From contig CAZKFD010000011.1 of the NCBI GenBank assembly GCA_964551995.1, positions 248,001 to 312,000 of the forward strand: DNA of 64,000 nucleotides, in the 5' to 3' direction. The translations under genes and the position numbers were made by a program. Shown here in pieces: positions 8,171-15,049 of this stretch. The notes beneath the pieces were generated by a model. The model had not been told where the DNA came from. It ran no database searches and saw only the letters and a list, made by a program, of their open reading frames with translations. The stretch's first letter is position 1, and each line of letters opens with the position of its first letter. Source of the stretch: DATKJS01 sp964551995 (GTDB lineage: Bacteria > Acidobacteriota > Aminicenantia > Aminicenantales > Saccharicenantaceae).

Positions 8171-8610
8171 GGCCGATGTCCGTTGCTGCGGATGATGATC
8201 TCGAGATGGGTCCCCCGCCCGACCTCGGATTCGACGGAGAAGATGTCGGCATTCTTCTTGATGTTCGGCAGGCCCATGCCCGCGCCGAAGCCGAGCTCGC
8301 GCATCTCGGGCGTGGCCGTCGAAAAGCCCTCAGTCATCGCCAGGGGGACGTCGGCGATGCCTGGCCCGCGGTCGTCGACAGTGATCCGGACCTCCTCGGG
8401 GGAGACCTGGAGGTCCATACGGGCTTCCTGGGCGTACATGATGACGTTCATCTCCGCCTCGTAGGAGGCGATGGCGGCCCGCCGGATGAGCCGGGCGTCG
8501 AAACCGATCTCCTTCAAAAGCTCCTTGATCCGACAGGCGACGGCGCCGGCTTTGGCAAAGTCCCCGCCCCGGACCCGGAACTCCTGCCGGAACACGGATT
8601 CATCGGGCAT
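8167..8610 (-). CDS. RsbW-like anti-sigma/serine kinase ATPase
   Basis: The 147-residue protein is a GHKL ATPase of the RsbW/SpoIIAB class. It shows the N box in IASYEAEMNVIMYAQ, the G1 box in VDDRGPGIAD and the G2 box in LGFGAGMGLPNIKK. Proteins of this class bind or phosphorylate partner switch proteins, and no anti-anti-sigma STAS partner is seen in the window. The start MPDESVF at 8610 was chosen because the domain begins soon after and it gives an 11-base overlap with the upstream DRTGG gene. It is the second gene of the regulatory operon. Confidence 0.88.
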   Translation of the reverse strand: MPDESVFRQEFRVRGGDFAKAGAVACRIKELLKEIGFDARLIRRAAIASYEAEMNVIMYAQEARMDLQVSPEEVRITVDDRGPGIADVPLAMTEGFSTATPEMRELGFGAGMGLPNIKKNADIFSVESEVGRGTHLEIIIRSNGHRP

Positions 8611-8953
8611 GGCTTCTCTCCTGAAGGAGAGACGCGATCCGGGAGCAGGCTTCGAACATCGGCAGGCGGGTCGCGACGAGCGGCAGGTGTTTCTCGCGGG
8701 CCTGCTCGACCACCGCCGCGCCCGGACGCTTGCCCTGGACGAAGACGACCGCTGCGACATCGGCCAGGCTGCAGGTGCAGATGACGTGCGTGTTCGCCAA
8801 TCCCGTGAGGAGGAGCGAGCCAGGCTCGATCGAGGCCAGGACATCGCTCATGAGGTCGGAGGCGAACACCTTCGAGCACTGGAGTCCTAGCGGCATCCCC
8901 GGGGTCAGAAGTTCGCCGTCGAGCCGGCTGATCACTTCCCTGAGGATGATCAT
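8600..8953 (-). CDS. DRTGG-domain protein (second; first gene of the operon)
   Basis: The 117-residue protein begins MIILREVISRLDGELL and carries CSKVFASDLMSDVLA, LLLTGLANTHVICTC and VVFVQGKRPGAAVV, the core of a DRTGG domain. A GGAGAGGAGAG-type ribosome site 6-10 bases upstream supports the ATG at 8953; the open frame upstream has no family similarity. It is a distant paralogue of the protein at 6558-6899. A promoter with a near-consensus extended -10 lies about 90 bases upstream. Confidence 0.82.
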   Translation of the reverse strand: MIILREVISRLDGELLTPGMPLGLQCSKVFASDLMSDVLASIEPGSLLLTGLANTHVICTCSLADVAAVVFVQGKRPGAAVVEQAREKHLPLVATRLPMFEACSRIASLLQERSHAR

Positions 8954-9049
8954 GGACGTCTCTCCTCTCCCCGGACCGGGACTGGGGCCCGCTCCCCGCC
9001 ATCGCGCCTCGGCGCCGGAGGGGGGAACCACCCCTTCGTCTCCCAGAGC

Positions 9050-9079
9050 ATTATATCAGGGAGCAAACCAGACAGGCAA
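9050..9079 (-). promoter_or_regulatory. Predicted promoter of the DRTGG/hydrogenase-like regulatory operon
   Basis: On the minus strand TTGCCT (plus 9074-9079) is followed after 18 bp by TATAAT (9050-9055), which is preceded by TGA to form an extended -10. The transcript would have a 5' leader of about 90 bases. A GC-rich perfect hairpin (CGCCCC-GCC-GGGGCG, 9085-9099) without a T-run separates it from the end of glnA. Confidence 0.6.
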
Positions 9080-9124
9080 GGACGCCCCGGCGGGGCGGGA
9101 GGCCGAGGGCCGGCCGGACGGAGG

Positions 9125-10531
9125 TCAGAGGAACGGCAGATAACGCTCGATTTCGTAGTCGCTGACCTGCTTGTCGAATTCCCCCGAGACACTCCGGCCG
9201 TACTCCTCGACTTCCTTTTTCTTGTTGGCGATGAGCTTCTGGAAAATGTGGTCGCCGAGGGTCTCCCGGACGATCGCGCTCTTTTCCATGAGCCGGACGG
9301 CCTCGTCGAGGTTTCTGGGCAGGACCCGGATCTCGAACTTTTTCTGCCGCGTCCCGCTCATGTGGTAGATGTTCTCCTCGACCGGGTCTACGAGGTCGGC
9401 CTTCGTCCGGACGCCGTCGAGGCCCGCTCCCAGCATCACGGCGAAGGCCAGGTAGATGTTGCAGGCCGGGTCGGCCGCTCGGAGCTCGATGCGGGTCGCC
9501 TGCTCCTTTCCCGGCTGGTACTCGGGAACGCGGATGTAGGCGGAGCGGTTCTTCTGGCCCCAGGCGATATAAACCGGAGCCTCATAACCCTCGATGAGGC
9601 GCTTGTAGGAGTTGATCCATTGACTGAGGACGGCCGATATCTCCCGGGCGTGGGACATGACACCGGCGATGTACTGGCGGGCGAGGTCGGATAGGTAGTA
9701 GGAGCCTTTCCTGTCAAAAAAGAGGTTCTTGCCTCCCTTCCAAAGGGATTGGTGGACGTGCATGCCGCTCCCGTTCTGGCCGTTGATGGGCTTGGGCATG
9801 AACGTCGCGTAGAGTCCGTGCATGCGGCAGACCTTTTTCACCATGTAGCGGAAGATCATAGCGATATCGGCCATTTCGAGCGCGCCGAGGAAACGGAGGT
9901 CGATTTCGTGCTGGCCGTGCGCGACCTCGTGGTGGTCGTACTCGGTCTCGATGCCCATCCGGTGGAGGAGGAGCTGGATCTCCTTCCGAACTTCTCCGTG
10001 GCGGCCGCCGAAGAAATACCCGCCCGCGTCCGCCGGCACAGGGTTGTCGCTCGACGGGAAGATGAAAAACTCGAGCTCGGGCCCGCACTTAAAGTCCTCG
10101 ATGTCCATGTCCCTGCGGGCGCGGGCCAGAGTCTGCTTGAGGATACCCCGGCTGTCGCCGACATAGGGTGTCCCCTCTGGGGTCAGGATGTCGCCGAACA
10201 TGACGGCCTCCCGCCACCGGGTATCCTCGTCGAAGCCCTTGTATTGCCAGGGGAGGAGACGGAACGTCGTGGGGTCGGGCTTGATCACCAGGTCGCTCTC
10301 CTCGATGCGCACGAAACCGGCGACCGAGGAGCCGTCGAATCCCTTGCCTTCCTGGAAGGCCTTATCCAGCTCGTTGCTCGGGAAGGCGAAGTCCATGGGC
10401 CGCCCCAGGATATCGGGAAAGACGAGGCGGATGAACTGGATGCCGTGGGCCGGATCCCGGATGACGCTGAGAACGTCTTTTTCATCCCTCATGCCGAACG
10501 CCTTTAAAGAACTCTTCGCCACCGGTGCCAT
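9125..10531 (-). CDS. glnA: Glutamine synthetase, type I
   Basis: The 468-residue enzyme makes glutamine from glutamate, ammonia and ATP. Visible hallmarks are KGFDGSSVAGF in the N-terminal beta-grasp region, NGQNGSGMHVHQSLWK (ATP/metal site), RLIEGYEAPVYIAWGQKNRS and IELRAADPACNIYLAFA. The NRSAYIRVP segment replaces the usual NRSACIRIP. I did not see the adenylylation-site tyrosine motif of enterobacterial enzymes, so regulation is probably transcriptional or by feedback. The ATG at 10531 is preceded by AAAGGAGGAAACG, a textbook ribosome site; the 22 codons upstream in frame are not needed. It is divergent from an Lrp/AsnC regulator. Confidence 0.95.
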   Translation of the reverse strand: MAPVAKSSLKAFGMRDEKDVLSVIRDPAHGIQFIRLVFPDILGRPMDFAFPSNELDKAFQEGKGFDGSSVAGFVRIEESDLVIKPDPTTFRLLPWQYKGFDEDTRWREAVMFGDILTPEGTPYVGDSRGILKQTLARARRDMDIEDFKCGPELEFFIFPSSDNPVPADAGGYFFGGRHGEVRKEIQLLLHRMGIETEYDHHEVAHGQHEIDLRFLGALEMADIAMIFRYMVKKVCRMHGLYATFMPKPINGQNGSGMHVHQSLWKGGKNLFFDRKGSYYLSDLARQYIAGVMSHAREISAVLSQWINSYKRLIEGYEAPVYIAWGQKNRSAYIRVPEYQPGKEQATRIELRAADPACNIYLAFAVMLGAGLDGVRTKADLVDPVEENIYHMSGTRQKKFEIRVLPRNLDEAVRLMEKSAIVRETLGDHIFQKLIANKKKEVEEYGRSVSGEFDKQVSDYEIERYLPFL

Positions 10532-10568
10532 TTCGTTTCCTCCTTTTATGCGATCGTGGTTGTAAGAA

Positions 10569-10597
10569 TATTTATAGAAATCCTGATAAGTTGTCAA
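10569..10597 (-). promoter_or_regulatory. glnA: Predicted glnA promoter
   Basis: On the minus strand TTGACA (plus 10592-10597) is followed after 17 bp by TAAATA (10569-10574). Its -35 lies only 17 bp from the -35 of the divergent regulator promoter, with an AT-only tract between them, so one bound regulator could control both. Confidence 0.55.
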
Positions 10598-10614
10598 TCT
10601 ATTTTTTAATTATC

Positions 10615-10644
10615 TTGACATATGGACATTTATATGCCGATAAT
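10615..10644 (+). promoter_or_regulatory. Predicted promoter of the Lrp/AsnC-family gene
   Basis: TTGACA at 10615-10620 is followed after 18 bp by GATAAT at 10639-10644. The expected start is about 15 bases before the gene, with TTGGAGGAAAATCG placed at the correct distance from its ATG. Confidence 0.6.
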
Positions 10645-10666
10645 CATAACAATTGGAGGAAAATCG

Positions 10667-11110
10667 ATGATCGAGGAGCTGAGCAGGAAAATCATCTGGG
10701 CCCTGAACCTCAACGCCCGCAAGAGCTTTCGGGAGATCGCCAAGGAGGTCGGGACGTCGGCCACGGCCGTCATCAACACGGTCAGGAAGCTGGAAGCGGA
10801 GGGGGCCATCAAGGGTTACATCCCCGTCGTGGATCCCGAGTATTTCGGCATCCGCCTGATCGCCATCGTCGCCGTCCGCATCTCTCAGGGGAAGCTCCTC
10901 GAAACCCAGAAGAAGATCTCCCAGGATCCGCGGGTGACGGCCGTCTACGACGTCACAGGGGACTGGGACTCCTTCATCATCGGCTACTTCAAGGATCGCG
11001 AGGACCTCAACCGTTTCATCAAGAAGCTTCTGGGTTTCCCCTGTGTCGATCGGACGGTGACCCACATCGTCCTCAATGTCGTCAAGGAGGAGCGCCGCGT
11101 CTTCGTTTAA
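10667..11110 (+). CDS. Lrp/AsnC-family transcriptional regulator
   Basis: The 147-residue protein has an N-terminal winged helix-turn-helix (NARKSFREIAKEVGTSATAV) and a C-terminal RAM/ligand-binding alpha-beta domain (ILIAIVAVRIS-like stretch RLIAIVAVRIS, then VYDVTGDWDSFIIGYFKD). Such proteins sense amino acids and form octamers. It is divergent from glnA with a 135-bp shared promoter region, so control of glutamine synthesis is the natural guess. The ATG at 10667 has GGAGGA 7 bases upstream; an earlier in-frame ATG at 10622 would fall inside the promoter. Confidence 0.9.
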   Translation: MIEELSRKIIWALNLNARKSFREIAKEVGTSATAVINTVRKLEAEGAIKGYIPVVDPEYFGIRLIAIVAVRISQGKLLETQKKISQDPRVTAVYDVTGDWDSFIIGYFKDREDLNRFIKKLLGFPCVDRTVTHIVLNVVKEERRVFV

Positions 11111-11399
11111 GCCCGTTTCTGCCCTGTCCCTTCGCGCTTCACGTCCGGTGCCACCCAAGAGGCCGGAAGAGGGGACGGAACGTGTTCAGGCGCTATTAAG
11201 GCGCAGGCTTCAGCCATAAGCGAAGAGATCCATTTCAGAGATTTACCAGAAGAGCGGCTCCGAGCCGCTCCGCCGCGCTTCTGTCTGTCGCTCCTGGGAA
11301 TTCGCTCCCTGCCGGAGGGAATCCCCCGAGCTCAGCCTCAATGCGCCTGAGGCCGGCAACTGCACTTCGTTCGGCTGAGCGGCGGCGCCCCAGATTTTC
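11111..11399 (+). other. Non-coding interval with hairpins, no gene seen
   Basis: About 290 bp between the Lrp gene and speD hold no convincing open frame. The strongest structure is a perfect 9-base inverted repeat GAGCGGCTC/GAGCCGCTC at 11252-11270 with one base between. A second, bulged hairpin is formed by GGGAATTCGCTCCC with GGAGGGAATCCC just after 11290. Neither has a T-run, so they are not typical terminators. Confidence 0.4.
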
Positions 11400-11427
11400 T
11401 TGACAGATTCCCCAGTTGTGCCATAAT
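11400..11427 (+). promoter_or_regulatory. speD: Predicted speD promoter
   Basis: TTGACA at 11400-11405 is followed after 16 bp by CATAAT at 11422-11427. The gene starts at 11458 after a GAAGGAGAAG ribosome site. Confidence 0.6.
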
Positions 11428-11457
11428 CGGCTTCCGAGCCCTTCGAAGGAGAAGCTG

Positions 11458-11898
11458 ATGACGAAGACTCCCCATTCTCCGATCGGCCATCACTATATCG
11501 TCGAAGCCTCGAGCTGCGACCCGAAAGTCATCGGGAGCGTCGAGAAAGTCCAGCAGATCCTCGTCAAGGCCGCGGAAATCGCCGGCGCCCACGTCTGGTC
11601 GATCTCCTTCAGCAAGTTTCCCCCGCACGGCGTGAGCGGCGTGGTCGTCATCTCCGAATCCCACATCTCGACCCACACCTGGCCCGAGATGGGCTATGCC
11701 GCCCTGGACATCTACACTTGCGGGGCGCACGTCAAGCCGGAGAAAGGCGTCATCTACGCGGTCGAAGCCTTTGGCGCGGCGACCTCGCACATAACGGAAA
11801 TCACCCGCGGCATCGACGAGGGGGACCAGATCTTCTATCACAGCTTCGTCACGTGGGAGGAGCATCTCCGGCGGGGGGAAGCGGTCAAGGACAAATAA
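11458..11898 (+). CDS. speD: S-adenosylmethionine decarboxylase proenzyme (prokaryotic class)
   Basis: The 146-residue proenzyme provides decarboxylated AdoMet for spermidine synthesis. The self-cleavage region ISESHISTHTWPE is visible, with the serine after ISE becoming the pyruvoyl group, and the catalytic cysteine is in DIYTCGAHVKPEK. The length matches the Thermotoga/Bacillus-type SpeD. The ATG at 11458 was chosen over one at 11416 because it has AAGGAG at the correct distance and the family starts about there. A partner agmatinase (speB) is 35 kb away; spermidine synthase is not in the window. Confidence 0.95.
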   Translation: MTKTPHSPIGHHYIVEASSCDPKVIGSVEKVQQILVKAAEIAGAHVWSISFSKFPPHGVSGVVVISESHISTHTWPEMGYAALDIYTCGAHVKPEKGVIYAVEAFGAATSHITEITRGIDEGDQIFYHSFVTWEEHLRRGEAVKDK

Positions 11899-11907
11899 GG
11901 GGGAGGG

Positions 11908-12213
11908 ATGGTTGTCGAATTCACCGTCGTACCGGTCGGCCGGGGCGAGCCTCTGGCCGGGCCGGTGGCCAGGATCGTCGATATCGTGGACCGAAGCGGA
12001 CTTCCGTATCAGTTGACGGCCATGGGAACGATCATCGAGGGCGACTGGGACGAAGTCTTCGGCGTCGTCCGGAAATGCCACGAGGCCATGAGGAAGGAAG
12101 CGAGCCGCGTGTCCACCCACATCGCCATCGACGACCGGGAACATGCCAAGGGCCGCATCCGGGGCAAGGTCGAAGACGTGGAGAAGGCCCTGGGGCGACC
12201 CCTCAAGAAATAG
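11908..12213 (+). CDS. MTH1187-family thiamine-binding protein
   Basis: The 101-residue protein reads VVEFTVVPVGRGEPLAGPVA, LPYQLTAMGTIIEGDWDEVF and RVSTHIAIDDRE, the ferredoxin-like fold of the MTH1187/YkoF-type family (formerly DUF77), whose members bind thiamine. It begins 9 bases after the speD stop with GGGGGAGGG before the ATG, so it is cotranscribed with speD. A metabolic link to spermidine synthesis is not obvious. Confidence 0.85.
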   Translation: MVVEFTVVPVGRGEPLAGPVARIVDIVDRSGLPYQLTAMGTIIEGDWDEVFGVVRKCHEAMRKEASRVSTHIAIDDREHAKGRIRGKVEDVEKALGRPLKK

Positions 12214-12316
12214 GCCGGGTTTGTAAAATAGCTTTACATTCGGTCCGAGGACAATTCCCCGGTTTAATCAATTTCTCCCGGCGGCCTCCCGCTCTATTTC
12301 CCCGAGGGGATTTTCC

Positions 12317-12332
12317 TGGCATAAAACGTGCT
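12317..12332 (+). promoter_or_regulatory. Candidate sigma54 (-24/-12) promoter before the M1 peptidase
   Basis: TGGCATAAAACGTGCT has the GG-N10-GC spacing of RpoN promoters (consensus TGGCACG-N4-TTGCW) with two mismatches in the conserved blocks. The expected start is near 12343, before the ATG at 12362. A perfect palindrome TCCCCGAGGGGA (12299-12310) lies 6 bp upstream. A sigma54 activator is encoded just downstream of this gene. Confidence 0.4.
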
Positions 12333-12361
12333 CCTGAGGTCTGTGGCGAATGAGGGAGCGG

Positions 12362-15022
12362 ATGAAGACCGACATTTTTTCCTTTGATATAATAAAAAGG
12401 AACGTGAGGAAATCGATTTTGTATGGGCTGGCCCTCTGGCTTTGCCTGCCTGCTCTGGCCCTCGGCGCCGGGCAGGCCCCTGCTGGGCCTCCCCAGAGCA
12501 TTCAGGCCCTTTTCAATCAGATCCAGGCTTCCCTGCAGAAGAGGGACTTCGTTGCTTACCTCGACCTTTTCGAGCCTGGCCTCCGGGAAAAAGAGGAGAA
12601 AAGCCTTCGCTCGGTCTACGACGCGGCGAAGATGGAGACAGTCCGGCTCCGCTTGGCGGGACAGAGAACCGAGGCGGACGGTGCGGCGCACCTTTTCGTC
12701 CAGGCGTATTTTGAGAACGCCACCGCCGCCCTGATCGAATCGTGGCGGATCACCGCCTCCGAGCGGGGCGGACGCTGGGAGATCACCGGCAAGGAAACGG
12801 CGGACACGATCGTCAACCTTTATAAGATCAGGATCCCGTCGGACCGGGTCGAGCGCGTCCGGTCGCTCGACATCAGTCATCGGGACATCCGCCTGTCCTT
12901 CGGGGAGGCGGCGGTCTTTCACGACAATATCCCCGGTCTCGAGACAGCCCTCCTGGTCATCGGCAAGGGGACCGTACGCTTCACTCCCTCGGACCCCATC
13001 GAGCAGCACCAGATGGAGCTCCTCTACGGGAAGAGGTATCTGCAGGACGAGATCGGGGAGGCTTACATCCGGTGCTCGGTCGGCTTCATGTCTTCCCGCG
13101 TCAGGATCATAAGGGGGGAGGGGCTGCCCGAGGTGACAGCTGAAGAGACCGCGAAGGCGGCGTCGATCTTCACAAAGGCTTACCCGAGGTCCTTCACCAT
13201 CGAAAGCTCCATGGAGCGGCAGCTGCTGTCCTTCCTCCCCCAGGGCGAGGAGGCCGTTTTCGAGCTCAAAGCCAAACGGGCCGGAGAATTGACGTATATC
13301 TATTATCCGTTTTCCGAAGAAGAAGTGACCCTCTACGACCGATCCAAAGACAGGATCATCAGCCTCTACAGCCCCGTGAGCGCCTCCGGGCCTCGGGCCG
13401 AGAAGCTCTATGTAGGCCTCGAGAGCCCGGTCGACATCGACCGCTACGAGCTCGAGCTGAACTATTCGCCCGCCGCCTCCTATCTTTCGGGCCGGGCCCG
13501 GATCTCATTCATCCCCGGGTCCGAAAACATTCAATACCTCAGGTTCCGCTTCAACCCGGACTTCGAGATCCTCAAGATCTACGATGAAAACAAGTACGAG
13601 CTGTTCTACACCCAGGATAAGCTCCGCAAACTTCTTTATGTGTATCTGGCCGCCCCCACGAAGCCGCAATCCCCCACCCGAATCGAGATCTACTACCGGG
13701 GACGGATGGTGCCGCCTCCTCCCACCTCGGATATCATCGGCCAGTCGGCTGTCCGGAACCGGCTGGCCTTCAAGCCGCGCTATGAAACGTACCTGTTCAC
13801 CCAGGCCGGCCTCTGGTACCCGGCTCCTCCGGACGAGGATTATTTCAAGGCCCGTCTCACGCTCATCGTCCCTCCCGAGTACCAGTGCGTCGCCGTCGGA
13901 GAGATGGTCGAGACGGGGCGCTGGGACGGGATGAGGGACGTCGTCGAGCTCGAAAAGGCGGGCAGCTCCATGTCCATTTTCGAAACGAGATCGCCGGTCA
14001 AATACCTGGCCTTCATCGTCGGCAAATTCGACCGGCCCCTAAGCCTCGCTGATCCAATCCCCATCCGGCTCCATGTTTCGACGGAGGTCTCGGACAGCAG
14101 CCCGGCGGTATTGGGCCAGGCCCGCGATATCCTCGACTTTTATATCCGGGCTTTCGGGCCCTTCCCCTATGAAAAGCTCGGCGTGGTCATGCGGCTCTGG
14201 CCGACGGCCGGGGGACACAGCCCGCCGTCCTTCATCGTCCTAAACGAGGTGCCGTGGGCCTCGGACTCCCCTTATCCCGCGATGGCCGACAATCCGGTCA
14301 ACCTTTCCCAGTGGGACGATTATTTTCTCGCCCATGAGATCGCCCATCAATGGTGGGGCCAGGGCGTATCCTATTCCACTTACAGAGACCAATGGTTGAG
14401 CGAGGGCTTGGCCCAGTTCGCGGCGGCCTCCTATATCCGGGAGAAATACGGGGAGAAGGGTTTCGCGGCGGTCCTGAAGAAGTTCTCCCAATGGACGGAC
14501 AGGAAATCGGTCATGGGCCCAATCTCCCTGGGCTCGCGCCTGAGCTTTTTCGACTTCAGCGCCTACCAGGCCATAGTCTACGACAAGGCCGCCCTGACCC
14601 TCTTTATGCTCCAGGATCTTCTTGGAAAGGATGTCTTCTCCTCCGGGCTGAAGGAATTCTATGAAACGTACAAGTTCAGCGCGGCCCGAACGGAGAATTT
14701 CATCGCGACGATGGAGAGGGTCTCAGGACGCGACCTGAAGGATTTCTTCAGCGGCTGGTTCGATTCCTACGAGCTGCCGGAGGTCCGGACGAGCTGGTCG
14801 GAGGAGAGCACTCCCGAGGGGGCCCGCCTCAGGGTCCGGATCACCCAGAGCCGGAACCGCTTCGTCTTCCCGCTATGGATTCAATGGACGAGCCGCGGTG
14901 AGACCCACGATGATCTGGTCGTCGTCCGGCAGGCCGTTCAGGAGTTCGTCCTGAAGGTTCCGGGGAAGGTCGACCGGGTCCGCTTCAATCCCCGCCAGGC
15001 CGTGCCCGGGGGATTCTCCTAG
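12362..15022 (+). CDS. Exported M1-family (aminopeptidase N-like) metallopeptidase
   Basis: The 886-residue product has an N-terminal signal segment (ILYGLALWLCLPALALGAG) and about 350 residues without a family I can name. A beta-sandwich region follows, then the gluzincin core: HEIAHQWWG at about 658-666 and a glutamate 18 residues later in WLSEGLAQF complete the HExxH-x18-E zinc site. The substrate-binding GAMEN box expected before it is not present; the text there is PTAGGHSPPSFIVLNE. The C-terminal ARM-repeat domain of true aminopeptidase N is missing, as in many bacterial secreted M1 members. The ATG at 12362 has GAGGGAGCGG before it; 12350 is an alternative. It converges on the response-regulator gene. 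Confidence 0.88.
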   Translation: MKTDIFSFDIIKRNVRKSILYGLALWLCLPALALGAGQAPAGPPQSIQALFNQIQASLQKRDFVAYLDLFEPGLREKEEKSLRSVYDAAKMETVRLRLAGQRTEADGAAHLFVQAYFENATAALIESWRITASERGGRWEITGKETADTIVNLYKIRIPSDRVERVRSLDISHRDIRLSFGEAAVFHDNIPGLETALLVIGKGTVRFTPSDPIEQHQMELLYGKRYLQDEIGEAYIRCSVGFMSSRVRIIRGEGLPEVTAEETAKAASIFTKAYPRSFTIESSMERQLLSFLPQGEEAVFELKAKRAGELTYIYYPFSEEEVTLYDRSKDRIISLYSPVSASGPRAEKLYVGLESPVDIDRYELELNYSPAASYLSGRARISFIPGSENIQYLRFRFNPDFEILKIYDENKYELFYTQDKLRKLLYVYLAAPTKPQSPTRIEIYYRGRMVPPPPTSDIIGQSAVRNRLAFKPRYETYLFTQAGLWYPAPPDEDYFKARLTLIVPPEYQCVAVGEMVETGRWDGMRDVVELEKAGSSMSIFETRSPVKYLAFIVGKFDRPLSLADPIPIRLHVSTEVSDSSPAVLGQARDILDFYIRAFGPFPYEKLGVVMRLWPTAGGHSPPSFIVLNEVPWASDSPYPAMADNPVNLSQWDDYFLAHEIAHQWWGQGVSYSTYRDQWLSEGLAQFAAASYIREKYGEKGFAAVLKKFSQWTDRKSVMGPISLGSRLSFFDFSAYQAIVYDKAALTLFMLQDLLGKDVFSSGLKEFYETYKFSAARTENFIATMERVSGRDLKDFFSGWFDSYELPEVRTSWSEESTPEGARLRVRITQSRNRFVFPLWIQWTSRGETHDDLVVVRQAVQEFVLKVPGKVDRVRFNPRQAVPGGFS

Positions 15023-15049
15023 GGGTGCCGCTCCGGAGGCCGGCACCGG

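Noticed and set aside
11252..11270. Perfect hairpin as terminator of the Lrp gene
   Set aside because: It has no T-run and lies 140 bases after the stop.
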